A DNA stretch of 43,036 nt from Chloroflexota bacterium (GTDB taxonomy: Bacteria > Chloroflexota > Dehalococcoidia > Lucifugimonadales > UBA3495). The translations under genes were made by a program, and so were the position numbers. Position 1 is the stretch's first letter. Every line of letters begins with the position of its first letter. This document shows positions 1 to 8,124 of the stretch, piece after piece. The notes below the pieces were generated by a model. The model searched no databases and was not told where the DNA came from. It was given only the letters and a program-made list of their open reading frames with translations. The stretch spans positions 1-43,036 of the forward strand of contig JAPPCX010000036.1 in NCBI GenBank assembly GCA_028875655.1, written 5' to 3'.

Positions 1-10
1 CCATAGGCAT

Positions 11-2620
11 TCACCACTCCTTGCGGGTCGTACACGGGTTTTCTGGGACAGGCTCATTTCCAAAGTCACTTGCTAGATGACGAACGACTGTACCGCGTGA
101 GAAAGCCTCTCTGGACTCTCGATGACGAGCTTCTATCCAAAGGTTGCCATCGAAAACGTGGGGCTTGTAATCAGGGCGTGCTCGGTCGAGCAATCCAGTA
201 TCACCCTCCCAATAAAGCCATCGGGTATCAAATGGCCGATATGCGTAGCGAATAAAGCCCGATCCATCCGGGCCTCCCGTAGCGAGTCTCGCGTCGCGCA
301 CTTTGCGAGCATTGAAATGCGCGGATGTTTTCATCACGCTTGGGTATCTGTGTGCGATTTCTTCGTGTGATAAATCCAAGTTGTAGTAATCATCTATGCG
401 CGTTTGGAGACGGTTCAAGTCTATGTCAACCAAGAAAGCATCGCGGCCTGTGGTGGACCCGGGAAAGGACGTGGGGAACAAGTCGGGCAGCGAGGGCCAA
501 TGCTGCCAGCCGTCGCTGACTGCCAAATCGGCAAAGGGCAGGCCCAGGGGCAGCAAGGGCGAGACTTCATCGTACAGCGCGTCCGGCGCGGCCTCGGCGG
601 TTGCCGTCAGCTCGGCGTGCTTGGCCTGACCCCACAGGTGGCGAAAGCCGACGGATTGGGCCGGCGCGTGGTCGTCCTTGCGCACCAGCGTGGCAATGGC
701 GGTGCCCACCTGTATCCCCACCGGGTCGTCCGGCGTAGAGAAGATGCTGGGGTCGGGCGCGCCGTCGGGAGTGGTCTTGCCCGTCTTGTACTTGTCGCCG
801 TTGAGATTGTCGATGCGGATGGCGTCGAAGGCGTCCAGGAAGTGTTCGCGCATTCCGGTGAAGGAGAGGCCGTCCAGCCACGAGTAGTTGGAGACGTAGC
901 AAACGACGCCCCGGCCCGTCTTTTCGGCGATGCGGCGTTCCGCCATCCGAAAGAAGCGCACGTAGAGGTCGTTGAGGCCCTGCCCCTCGGGGCGGCGCAC
1001 CTGGCGGGTGGTACGGTAGGCTTGGGACAGTTCGCGCTCCTCATCCACGGCGACGCCGGCGAAACCGTTGTAGGGCGGGTTGCCGATGATGACCAGCACG
1101 GGGGTATCCTGCTTGACCCGTTCGGCGCGGTCGCGTTCCTCCTCCAGCTCCGGGAAGGGCAGCGGCTTCTGCACCGTCGGCTCCCATCCGGTCAGCGCGT
1201 TGGTGAGGAAGACGCCGGCCCGTTCGTCGCTGTTTTCAGATAACGGCGCACCCAACTCCTGCATGGCCAGGCCCACCTGCAAGTGGGCGACCACGTAGGG
1301 GGCGGGCATGATTTCAAAGCCGAAGGCGCGTTGCGTGGCGGCCTGCTTGACGCGGGCGCCGGCCAGCGCGCCCAAGCCCTTGCCGTCCAGATTGGCGGCG
1401 ATGCGGCGCAGGGTTTCGGCAAGATAGGCGCCGGTGCCGCAGCAGGGGTCCAGGACATAGACGTTATCGGCGGCGAGGCCGTCGGGGATGTCGAGGTCGT
1501 CTTTCAGGGCACGGTCAACGCGAGCGACCATGTACCGTACCACCTCGGCGGGGGTGTACCAGACGCCGAGCTGCTTGCGGAGTTCGGGGTCGAAAGCCTG
1601 CAAAAAGGGTTCGTAGAAGTAAGGCACGGCCTCGCCTTCGCGGAAGCGGGCGAAGAAGTCAGCGCGGTTGACCCGGTTGAGCGCGGCGGCGGCCCAGTCC
1701 AGCACTTCCACCAGGTCCAGGGGTTGCAGGCGTCCGGGGTCGGAAAGCTGCTGAAACAGGGCGCGGAGCACCGGGGCGCGCAGGTGCCAGACGGCAGTGC
1801 GCCAGTCGAACGGAGTGGCCGGCGCCGGCGTCTGCCGGGCCCACAATGCCCACGCCGAAAAGACGCCGTAGAACAGGGTTTGCACCAGGGTGGAACGGAA
1901 GAAAGCCGCGCCCCGGTCGCCCTCAAAGCGCACACCCAGGGATTCCTCCAGGGCGGCGCGGACGGCGGCCAGCGACGCGGGATCGCCGGCCCTTTCCACG
2001 CGGGCCAGGCCATCGCGGGCGTAGGAGGCCAGCAGCCAGGCCAGGTCTTTCGGTTCGGCCAGCGACGCGGCGTTGGACAGGGCGCGGCACAGGTATTCAC
2101 CCAGGCCGACGCCGACCTCGTTGGCGAAGGCGCGGGGATGCTCCAGCCGTTCCGCGAACTCCGATTCGGATTCGGCAAGGCGGAAAGTTTCCAGGAGAGC
2201 CGGCTGGCCGGCGGCGTCTTCCCCTACCAGCACAAAATCGCGGGTGTTGGTAACCAGCACCTGGCGGTAACGCTGCCAGTATCGACCGACTTGGGCGCTT
2301 TCGGCGGTGAGCAGAGCGTCGTCGGATACGGGCTTGACCTCGATGACGCCGCGCTCCGGCTGCTGTCCAGCGCGCGGCTGACCTTTCTGTACCTGCCGGG
2401 TGGTGTACAAGCCGAAGTCGGGATGCCCGGCGCCCTGGTCGGCCATTTCCTGCACGCAGAACACCTTGGGGCGCAGGCCGTCGCCCACGGTATTGAGCAA
2501 ATTGGCCAGGGGAAGGTAAAGGGACCGCTCGTCGGTCGCCCCGCCGGCGGCCCGCACGGATCGCAGCCCGCTGAAGTAATCTTCAACCGCCTGCCTCAAC
2601 TTTCCAGTCGCAGCTGCCAT
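11..2620 (-). CDS. Type ISP/IIG-like restriction-modification enzyme (nuclease plus N6-adenine methyltransferase)
   Basis: An 869-residue single-chain restriction-modification protein. The N-terminus carries a PD-(D/E)XK-like nuclease core: HPDFG near residue 67 followed by VIEVKP near residue 93. The central part is an N6-adenine methyltransferase: DPCCGTGAY near residue 390 is the SAM-binding motif I and NPPYNG near residue 513 is the catalytic NPPY motif. The C-terminal part (RPFDTRWLYWEGD, then HVFDGNLW) resembles the type ISP C-terminal target-recognition region. Type ISP family members usually run well beyond this point, so the stop at 11-13 may reflect a C-terminal truncation or frameshift; the window edge hides what follows. 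The gene is divergent from the nitroreductase. A possible minus-strand -10 (TACAAT) lies at 2665-2670. It would act in the cytoplasm against foreign DNA. No separate specificity subunit is visible. Confidence 0.85.
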   Translation of the reverse strand: MAAATGKLRQAVEDYFSGLRSVRAAGGATDERSLYLPLANLLNTVGDGLRPKVFCVQEMADQGAGHPDFGLYTTRQVQKGQPRAGQQPERGVIEVKPVSDDALLTAESAQVGRYWQRYRQVLVTNTRDFVLVGEDAAGQPALLETFRLAESESEFAERLEHPRAFANEVGVGLGEYLCRALSNAASLAEPKDLAWLLASYARDGLARVERAGDPASLAAVRAALEESLGVRFEGDRGAAFFRSTLVQTLFYGVFSAWALWARQTPAPATPFDWRTAVWHLRAPVLRALFQQLSDPGRLQPLDLVEVLDWAAAALNRVNRADFFARFREGEAVPYFYEPFLQAFDPELRKQLGVWYTPAEVVRYMVARVDRALKDDLDIPDGLAADNVYVLDPCCGTGAYLAETLRRIAANLDGKGLGALAGARVKQAATQRAFGFEIMPAPYVVAHLQVGLAMQELGAPLSENSDERAGVFLTNALTGWEPTVQKPLPFPELEEERDRAERVKQDTPVLVIIGNPPYNGFAGVAVDEERELSQAYRTTRQVRRPEGQGLNDLYVRFFRMAERRIAEKTGRGVVCYVSNYSWLDGLSFTGMREHFLDAFDAIRIDNLNGDKYKTGKTTPDGAPDPSIFSTPDDPVGIQVGTAIATLVRKDDHAPAQSVGFRHLWGQAKHAELTATAEAAPDALYDEVSPLLPLGLPFADLAVSDGWQHWPSLPDLFPTSFPGSTTGRDAFLVDIDLNRLQTRIDDYYNLDLSHEEIAHRYPSVMKTSAHFNARKVRDARLATGGPDGSGFIRYAYRPFDTRWLYWEGDTGLLDRARPDYKPHVFDGNLWIEARHRESREAFSRGTVVRHLASDFGNEPVPENPCTTRKEW

Positions 2621-2710
2621 ACTTCAGCCGATTCTCCCTCGCCCGGCGCTGAGCGCCCCGCTGCATTGTACCCGATGCCCCTCCGCGTCCATGCCAGGCG
2701 GGAATACAGT

Positions 2711-2750
2711 AAATCCCCAGATCCCGCAAGTCCTGATTTAGGCAATCCCC
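2711..2750. repeat. Dispersed intergenic repeat, copy 1
   Basis: The segment reads AAATCCCC, then ATCCCGCAAG, then TCCTGATTTAGGCAATC. A closely similar run (ATCCCG.AAA.TCCTGATTCAGACAATC) occurs at 36553-36582. Both copies lie just upstream of a plus-strand gene. Function unknown; it looks like a small dispersed intergenic element. Confidence 0.5.
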
Positions 2751-2810
2751 TAGCGCTTCACCGGCGGTGTTATGATTATCGCCATTCCTGGCACGAGGAG
2801 CCTGCTTGCC

Positions 2811-3467
2811 ATGCCCATCGTTCACAACCTTTCGCCGGACGAACTGCTCACCACCACCCGCGCCGTCCGCAAGCGCCTGGACTTCGACCGTCCGGTGCCC
2901 GACGACGTTATCCGCGAGTGCCTGGCAGTGGCGCAACAGGCCCCCACGGCCAGCAACCGCCAGAACTGGCACTTCATGGTGGTCACTGACGCGGAGAAAC
3001 GGATGGCGTTGGCCGAGTTGTATCGCAAGGGCTGGCAGCAGTACACCCAGTCGCCCACGGCCGCAACCAACCTGGAGTACGACGACCCGGTTCGCGCCGC
3101 CGTTCAGGAGCGCGTCGGCGATTCCGCGCAGTACCTGGCCGACAATATGCACCGGGCCCCGGTCCTGGTAATCCCCTGCATCGCCGGTCGTACCGACAAC
3201 GCGCCGGCATTGGTTCAAAGCGCCCAGTGGGGCACCATCATGCCCGCGGCCTGGAGCCTCATGCTGGCGGCCCGCGCCCGGGGCATCGGCTCCGTGTTCA
3301 CCTGCATCCATCTCATGCACGAAGAGTCGGCGGCGGAGGCGCTCGGTATCCCCTACCGCCGCGTGATGCAGGCCGGCCTGATACCCATGGCCTACACCAT
3401 CGGCGACCGGTTCCGACCGGCCCACCGGGAGTCGCTGGACGACATAACCCATTGGAACGCCTGGTAG
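2811..3467 (+). CDS. Nitroreductase family protein
   Basis: A 218-residue FMN-dependent nitroreductase-fold protein. The family reduces nitroaromatics, quinones or enones with NAD(P)H. The N-terminus has the family pattern: a Thr-Arg-Ala-Val-Arg-Lys-Arg segment equivalent to the FMN-phosphate-binding SxRRF region, then VPDDVI, then APTASNRQNWHF, which matches the conserved APSxxNxQPW stretch. The C-terminal half has the hydrophobic WSLMLAARARGIGS helix typical of the dimer core. I chose ATG 2811 over the in-frame ATG at 2772 because ACGAGGAG at 2793-2800 gives a good ribosome-binding site for 2811 and none precedes 2772. It is divergent from the restriction-modification gene and followed by an unrelated gene. 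The substrate cannot be told from sequence. Confidence 0.88.
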   Translation: MPIVHNLSPDELLTTTRAVRKRLDFDRPVPDDVIRECLAVAQQAPTASNRQNWHFMVVTDAEKRMALAELYRKGWQQYTQSPTAATNLEYDDPVRAAVQERVGDSAQYLADNMHRAPVLVIPCIAGRTDNAPALVQSAQWGTIMPAAWSLMLAARARGIGSVFTCIHLMHEESAAEALGIPYRRVMQAGLIPMAYTIGDRFRPAHRESLDDITHWNAW

Positions 3468-3544
3468 CCCGGCGATATGCTGGTAAAATACTTGGGCCTC
3501 ACGGAAGTGGCGTGGTCAGCGCGTTCCGCATGGCAGGAGGGGAC

Positions 3545-4240
3545 ATGATCAGCATCTTCAGGCGTCGCCGGAGAAATCCCGATGCCGATGGTACCTCTGC
3601 CAACCCCTCCGGGAGGAAACGCGCTCCTCAGAAATTCAGCCCTATCTCCTGCCTGGATGGTTTCGTCTGGATCGAAGACGGCTGCGTGCATAAGTCGGGC
3701 ATGGACACCCAGCAGTCCTTTCGCCTGCCGTTGAACGACGTGTCTGACATCATCGCCGACTGGGACTTTTATAAGGAGAACCCAACGCGCGCCGAAACCA
3801 AGGTCATGGTGCAGGGACCAATGGGGCTGATCCGCGCCAGTTTCGGCGCTTTGCAGTACACCGGCATGATCAACCTGATTGCACACTTGCACCACGTGTA
3901 CACCGAAGAAGAGACCTCCGAACTGGGTGAGACCACCGCGGAACTGCCCGAGATGGTTGGCCCATTCCAGTGCCGCCGGGGGATGATGTGGGCCGACCGT
4001 GATTTTGTCTATCTGGGCAAGTCCGTGTCCGCCGACTCGGCCCGCGTGCCAATGGATACCATCGACTCGGTCAAGGCGCACTGGGACCGCTCCATTATGA
4101 ACAATGGCCGGCGCATCCGGCTGGACGTATTCAGCCGCCTGGGCGGGTTAATGGGGTCCGACTTCTCGGTCAAGCAGGCGTCGGGCGTATTCGCCCTGGT
4201 CAACTACGTCAACCAACTCCGCACCGACCCCAATCGTTAA
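3545..4240 (+). CDS. Hypothetical protein with two PH-like domain repeats
   Basis: A 231-residue protein not matched to a named family. It starts at ATG 3545 after GGCAGGAGGGG; the frame is open further upstream, but that part reads as out-of-frame nitroreductase DNA. After a basic N-terminus (IFRRRRRNP) it seems to contain two copies of one domain. Copy 1 (residues about 26-117) has LDGFVWIEDG, RLPLNDVSDI and a terminal helix INLIAHLHHVY. Copy 2 (about 130-227) has RRGMMWADRDFVYLG, RVPMDTIDSV and a terminal helix VFALVNYVNQL. Each copy is a series of predicted beta strands closed by an amphipathic helix, the layout of PH-like/GRAM domains. No signal peptide or membrane helix. argG follows after 22 bases, so the two are probably co-transcribed. 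The PH-like assignment is inference. Confidence 0.7.
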   Translation: MISIFRRRRRNPDADGTSANPSGRKRAPQKFSPISCLDGFVWIEDGCVHKSGMDTQQSFRLPLNDVSDIIADWDFYKENPTRAETKVMVQGPMGLIRASFGALQYTGMINLIAHLHHVYTEEETSELGETTAELPEMVGPFQCRRGMMWADRDFVYLGKSVSADSARVPMDTIDSVKAHWDRSIMNNGRRIRLDVFSRLGGLMGSDFSVKQASGVFALVNYVNQLRTDPNR

Positions 4241-4262
4241 ACCGTCAGGAGCAGAAGAATTC

Positions 4263-5459
4263 ATGGCAACCCCTCGCAAGAAAATCGTCCTCGCCTACAG
4301 TGGCGGGCTGGACACGTCCGTGGCCGTACCCTGGCTCCAGGAAAACTACAACGCCGACGTGATCACCTGCACCATTGACTTGGGCATGGTCGATCTGGAA
4401 ACCATACGCCAGCGAGCGTATGCCGTCGGCGCCTCCGATGCGGTGACGGTGGACGGCAAGGAAACTCTGGTCAACGAATTTCTGTGGCCGGCCCTGCGCG
4501 CCGGCGCCATCTACGAGGGCCAATATCCCCTGGCGACTGCCCTGGGACGTCCCCTCATCGCCCGTTACCTGGCTGATGTCGCGCGCCAGCACGACGCCGA
4601 CGCCGTGGCCCACGGCTGCACCGGCAAGGGCAACGACCAGGTCCGCATTGAGGTCGGGGTTTCGGCGCTGGCTCCCGGCGTTGAACTCATCGCTCCCATC
4701 CGCGAATGGGGTATGAACCGAGAAGACGAAGTGCTGTACGCCCAGCAGCGCAACCTTCCCATCGCCCCGTCCAACAACAAGTACAGCACCGACGAAAACC
4801 TGTGGGGCCGCAGCGCCGAAGCCGGCGAACTGGAAGACCCATGGGTCGAGCCTCCCGAGGATGCCTATGAGTGGACGACCAGCCCGGCCGCCGCTCCCAA
4901 CGAACCCGCCTACGTGGAGATCCGGTTCGAGGAGGGAATACCCACCGCCGTCGATGGCGAAACCATGGCCGGCGTCGCCCTCATCAGCCACCTGAACGAG
5001 TTGGCCGGCGCCCACGGCATCGGGCGCATCGACCACGTTGAGAACCGCCTGGTGGGAATCAAGAGCCGCGAGGTCTATGAGTCGCCCGCCGCCGTCCTGC
5101 TCCACTCCGCTCACCGCGCCCTGGAGACCATGACCCTGTCCCGGGAGCAGAGCCGGTTCAAGGATCGCATCGCGCAGGAATACGCGGAACTGGTCTATAA
5201 CGGCCTGTGGTACACGGCGCACCGGAATGACCTGGACGCCTACGTGGACAGCACACAGCGCCACGTGTCGGGCGACGTCCGCGTGCGCTTGCACAAGGGT
5301 TCCTGCGTCGTGGTTGGCCGCACCGCAGACCGCCCGCTGTACGACTACGGCCTGGCCACCTACGACCGCGCCGACGAGTTCGACCACACCGCCGCCAAAG
5401 GGTTCATCGACATCTATGGCCTGCCGGCCCGCACCCAGCGCCGCCGACAGGGTGCCTGA
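4263..5459 (+). CDS. argG: Argininosuccinate synthase
   Basis: Catalyses the ATP-dependent condensation of citrulline and aspartate to argininosuccinate, the penultimate step of arginine synthesis, in the cytoplasm. The 398-residue length is normal. The N-terminus carries the PP-loop ATP pyrophosphatase motif LAYSGGLDTSVAV (SGGLDTS at residues 13-19). Other conserved stretches are HGCTGKGNDQVR and IAPIREW, and the C-terminus has LYDYGLATY. The ATG at 4263 is preceded by GTCAGGAGCAG, a good Shine-Dalgarno sequence. It lies 22 bases after the PH-like gene and converges with argD across a shared terminator, so two arginine-pathway genes meet tail to tail here. Confidence 0.97.
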   Translation: MATPRKKIVLAYSGGLDTSVAVPWLQENYNADVITCTIDLGMVDLETIRQRAYAVGASDAVTVDGKETLVNEFLWPALRAGAIYEGQYPLATALGRPLIARYLADVARQHDADAVAHGCTGKGNDQVRIEVGVSALAPGVELIAPIREWGMNREDEVLYAQQRNLPIAPSNNKYSTDENLWGRSAEAGELEDPWVEPPEDAYEWTTSPAAAPNEPAYVEIRFEEGIPTAVDGETMAGVALISHLNELAGAHGIGRIDHVENRLVGIKSREVYESPAAVLLHSAHRALETMTLSREQSRFKDRIAQEYAELVYNGLWYTAHRNDLDAYVDSTQRHVSGDVRVRLHKGSCVVVGRTADRPLYDYGLATYDRADEFDHTAAKGFIDIYGLPARTQRRRQGA

Positions 5460-5498
5460 AAACGGGTGTTACCCTTCCTGCTGATCCGTTAACTGGAA

Positions 5499-5524
5499 AG
5501 GGGGTGTCCGGTCGGACGCCCCCT
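5499..5524. terminator. Bidirectional intrinsic terminator between argG and argD
   Basis: An 11-base-pair stem, AGGGGGTGTCC (5499-5509) and GGACGCCCCCT (5514-5524), with one G-T wobble and a GGTC tetraloop. ATTATT follows on the plus strand. It sits between two convergent genes and could stop transcription from both sides. Confidence 0.8.
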
Positions 5525-5549
5525 ATTATTGCGACATTGGCGCTCGGAT

Positions 5550-6740
5550 TTACAAGTTCCCCAGCGCCGCGTCCAGCCGCCCGACGCCTTCGTCAATCTC
5601 CGCCTCGGTGATGTTCAGGGCGGGCATGATGCGCACCGCGTTGGGACGCACGCCGTTGAGCAGTACGCCCGCTGCCTCGGCGGCATCCATCACCTGCGGC
5701 ATGATGTCGCTGTCGAACTGCACGGCGGCCAGCAGGCCCTTGCACCGGATTTCATCGACGAAACCGTACTTGGCCTTCAGCCCGTTCAGCCGGTCGTTCA
5801 GCACGACCTCCATGCGCCTGACGTTGCCGAGGATGTCGTTGTCCAGCAGGTAGCGGGTCCCGGCGGCGGCGGCGGCCGTGGTCAGGGCGTTGCCGCCAAA
5901 GGTGCTGCCGTGATCGCCGTAGGTCAGGGCCATCGCGTTCTCTTTGGACAGGAACGCGCCGATGGGCACGCCGTAGCCGAGCCCCTTGGCCAGGATCATC
6001 ACGTCCGGCTCCACATCGTATTCCTGGTGGCCGAACAGGCTGCCCAGCCGCCCCATTCCCGTCTGCACCTCGTCCAGGATGAGCAGGATGTCGTTCTGGT
6101 CGCACCATGCGCGCAGACGCTGGAAATAGTCCTCGTCGGGTATGTTGACGCCGCCCTCGCCCTGCACCGGCTCCACCATTACCGCCACCGTATTCTCGGT
6201 GGTGGCGTTCATCACCGCTTCAACGTCGTTGAAGTCAACGTAGGTGAACCCCTCGGGGATGGGCTCAAAAAGCTCGTGGTAGTGGGGTTGGCCGGTGGCG
6301 GCCACGGCTTGCATCGTCCGCCCATGGAAGGAGTTGAAGGCGGTGATTACCTCGTAGGCGCCATTCTTGTGCAGCTTGCCGTACCGCCGCGCCAGTTTGA
6401 GCGCGCCTTCCACGGCCTCGGCGCCGCTGTTGCAGAAGAAAACCCGGTCCATGCAGGAGTTTTCAATCAGCATCTCGGCGATTTCCAACTGAGGCAGCGT
6501 GTAGAACTGGTTGGAGGTCTGTATCAACGTGGCGGCCTGCTTGGCTATCGCGTCCACCACGACGGGAGGACAGTGGCCCAGATTGTCCACGGCCCAGCCG
6601 GCCACGAAGTCGATGTACTCCTTGCCGTCGGCGTCCCAAACTCGTGAGCCTTCACCCCGCACGATGACCACGGGCCGGCGGCGCACGGTCTGGGCGTAGT
6701 ATTTCTGCTCGATGGCGATGTATTCAGCGTTGCTGGGCAT
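5550..6740 (-). CDS. argD: Acetylornithine/ornithine aminotransferase (class III)
   Basis: A 396-residue PLP-dependent class III aminotransferase. The family transfers the amino group between glutamate and N-acetylglutamate semialdehyde (ArgD) or related omega-amino substrates. Visible motifs are FFCNSGAEAVEGALKLAR (phosphate-binding region), NSFHGRT, ILDEVQTGMGR with the PLP-pyridine Asp, and ILAKGLGYGVPIG with the Schiff-base Lys, followed by HGSTFGGN. Start ATG 6740 is preceded on the minus strand by AGAGGGAG about 10 bases away. It converges with argG and is divergent from an LLM-family gene. The arginine context favours ArgD, but RocD (ornithine) or GabT-like activity cannot be excluded by sequence alone. 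Confidence 0.85.
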   Translation of the reverse strand: MPSNAEYIAIEQKYYAQTVRRRPVVIVRGEGSRVWDADGKEYIDFVAGWAVDNLGHCPPVVVDAIAKQAATLIQTSNQFYTLPQLEIAEMLIENSCMDRVFFCNSGAEAVEGALKLARRYGKLHKNGAYEVITAFNSFHGRTMQAVAATGQPHYHELFEPIPEGFTYVDFNDVEAVMNATTENTVAVMVEPVQGEGGVNIPDEDYFQRLRAWCDQNDILLILDEVQTGMGRLGSLFGHQEYDVEPDVMILAKGLGYGVPIGAFLSKENAMALTYGDHGSTFGGNALTTAAAAAGTRYLLDNDILGNVRRMEVVLNDRLNGLKAKYGFVDEIRCKGLLAAVQFDSDIMPQVMDAAEAAGVLLNGVRPNAVRIMPALNITEAEIDEGVGRLDAALGNL

Positions 6741-6883
6741 GTGTCGTCTGCTCCCTCTTGGCGTTTGATCCCTTTAGGTTTGTGCCAGCCGGGTTGGCGA
6801 CGTACCCCCGGCCCGTCGCCCATTATACGCCTTTATCGTGAGATGGGAGTGATGACGTTGCCGAACCCGCCAACCGCGCCAAC

Positions 6884-6912
6884 TTGACCCCCTTTTACCC
6901 CTGTGCTTTACT
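6884..6912 (+). promoter_or_regulatory. Predicted sigma70-type promoter of the LLM gene at 6975
   Basis: TTGACC (6884-6889), a 17-base spacer, then TTTACT (6907-6912). Transcription would start near 6919, about 55 bases before the coding region. Confidence 0.4.
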
Positions 6913-6974
6913 GGCCGAACGGAAAATCGTTCCTTTGCCGCAGCGAATCGACAACGTTTCAGGGAGCGTAAGTG

Positions 6975-8024
6975 ATGCATTTCGGTATGTTTATGCAGTT
7001 TGAGACCCGTCCGGGCGCGTCGCAGAACGGCGCTTTCGCCGAGGGGTTTGAACTGGTCGATACGGCGGAAGCGTGCGGGCTGGACGGCGCCTGGCTGGCG
7101 GAAATGCACTTCTCACCCGACCGTTCGGTGTTGTCGTCTCCCATCACCATTGCCAGCAGCATCGCCACGCGCACTCGCCGGCTCCGTATCGGCATGGCCG
7201 TGTACGTCCTTCCCTTGAACAACCCCCTCCGCATCGCTGAGGAGGTTGCCACGGTTGACCAGATCAGCGAGGGTCGCTTCGACTTCGGCATCGGCCGCAG
7301 CGGCTTCGCGCGCTCCTACGACATCTACGGCGTTCCCTACGCCGAGAGCCGCGAGCGCTTTCGAGAAGCCCTGGACATCATCATGCAGGCATGGCGGGGC
7401 GAGCCGTTCTCATACGAGGGCAAATACCACCAGGTGGCCAACGCCACCGTCGCGCCGCTGCCGTATCAGAAACCGCATCCGCCCTTCCGCATGGCGGCGA
7501 CGACTGCTGAAACCTTCCCCCGCGCCGGCGAGGACGGATACCCGATCTTCGTGGGCCTGCGCGGTATGGACATACCGGAACTTCGGGACAACCTGAAGCA
7601 ATACCGGAAGGCATGGCGTGAAGCCGGCCACGAGGGAGATGGCGACGTTTCGCTCCGGGTGCCGGTGTACCTCGGGCTGACGGAAAAAGCGGCGGTTGAA
7701 GAGCCCTTCGAGAGCATCCAGAACTACTTCGGACGCATGGGCCGTCTGTACGCCGCCGACTCCGGTTCGGCCGGCATCCAGGCGACGGAGTTGCGTGACC
7801 AGCGCGCCGCCCGCCTCTCTGCTCTCAGCTACGACGACATTCTGGAGACCAAAGTCGCCTTTGGAACCCCGGAGGGCCTGGTGGACCGATTTACCGAACT
7901 CCAGGAGGAACTGGGGCTGGATGGCGTCGTCGCCGAACTCAACGCCGGCGGCAAGATCCCACACGAAGCGGTGGTTCGCAATATAAGGCTGCTCTGCGAT
8001 AGAGTGTTGCCGTCCTTCAAGTAA
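6975..8024 (+). CDS. LLM-class flavin-dependent oxidoreductase (luciferase-like monooxygenase)
   Basis: A 349-residue bacterial-luciferase-fold (TIM-barrel) monooxygenase using FMN or F420. Recognisable features are GLDGAWLAEMHF near the N-terminus, RLRIGMAVYVLPLNNPLR, the flavin-region pattern DQISEGRFDFGIGRSG, and the SRERFREALDIIMQAW helix typical of the family. Residues PPFRMAATTAETF match the usual strand-plus-loop around the substrate pocket. Either GTG 6972 or ATG 6975 could initiate; ATG is preferred because AGGGAG at 6961-6966 is eight bases upstream. It is the first of three LLM-family genes in the window and lies upstream of several redox genes on the same strand. The substrate is unknown; relatives oxidise alkanals, alkanes, sulfonates or terpenes. 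Confidence 0.9.
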   Translation: MHFGMFMQFETRPGASQNGAFAEGFELVDTAEACGLDGAWLAEMHFSPDRSVLSSPITIASSIATRTRRLRIGMAVYVLPLNNPLRIAEEVATVDQISEGRFDFGIGRSGFARSYDIYGVPYAESRERFREALDIIMQAWRGEPFSYEGKYHQVANATVAPLPYQKPHPPFRMAATTAETFPRAGEDGYPIFVGLRGMDIPELRDNLKQYRKAWREAGHEGDGDVSLRVPVYLGLTEKAAVEEPFESIQNYFGRMGRLYAADSGSAGIQATELRDQRAARLSALSYDDILETKVAFGTPEGLVDRFTELQEELGLDGVVAELNAGGKIPHEAVVRNIRLLCDRVLPSFK

Positions 8025-8072
8025 CCGCTCCTCTCCCGTCAACCGCTCCTTCTCCGTCATTCCCTCCCTTTC

Positions 8073-8100
8073 CGTCATTCCCGCGAAAGCGGGAATCCAG
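8073..8100. repeat. Palindromic repeat, copy 1 (ATTCCCGC...GCGGGAAT type)
   Basis: A 28-base element with inverted arms ATTCCCGC and GCGGGAAT around GAAA. It is nearly identical, in the same orientation, to the copy at 9120-9147 (one A/G difference in the loop). Just before it (8025-8072) are short imperfect direct repeats of ACCGCTCCT and TCCGTCATTCCC. This resembles the REP-like elements found dispersed in many bacterial genomes. Confidence 0.85.
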
Positions 8101-8124
8101 CAACTCCCCGAGGTGAAAATCAAG

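Noticed and set aside
1283-2989. Long plus-strand open frame (568 codons) antisense to the restriction-modification gene
   Set aside because: Composition is Gly/Ala/Gln-rich without family motifs; the minus-strand frame has clear nuclease and methyltransferase motifs.
8025-8100. Short spaced repeats resembling a CRISPR array
   Set aside because: Units are imperfect, of unequal spacing and only two or three in number; no cas genes anywhere in the window.
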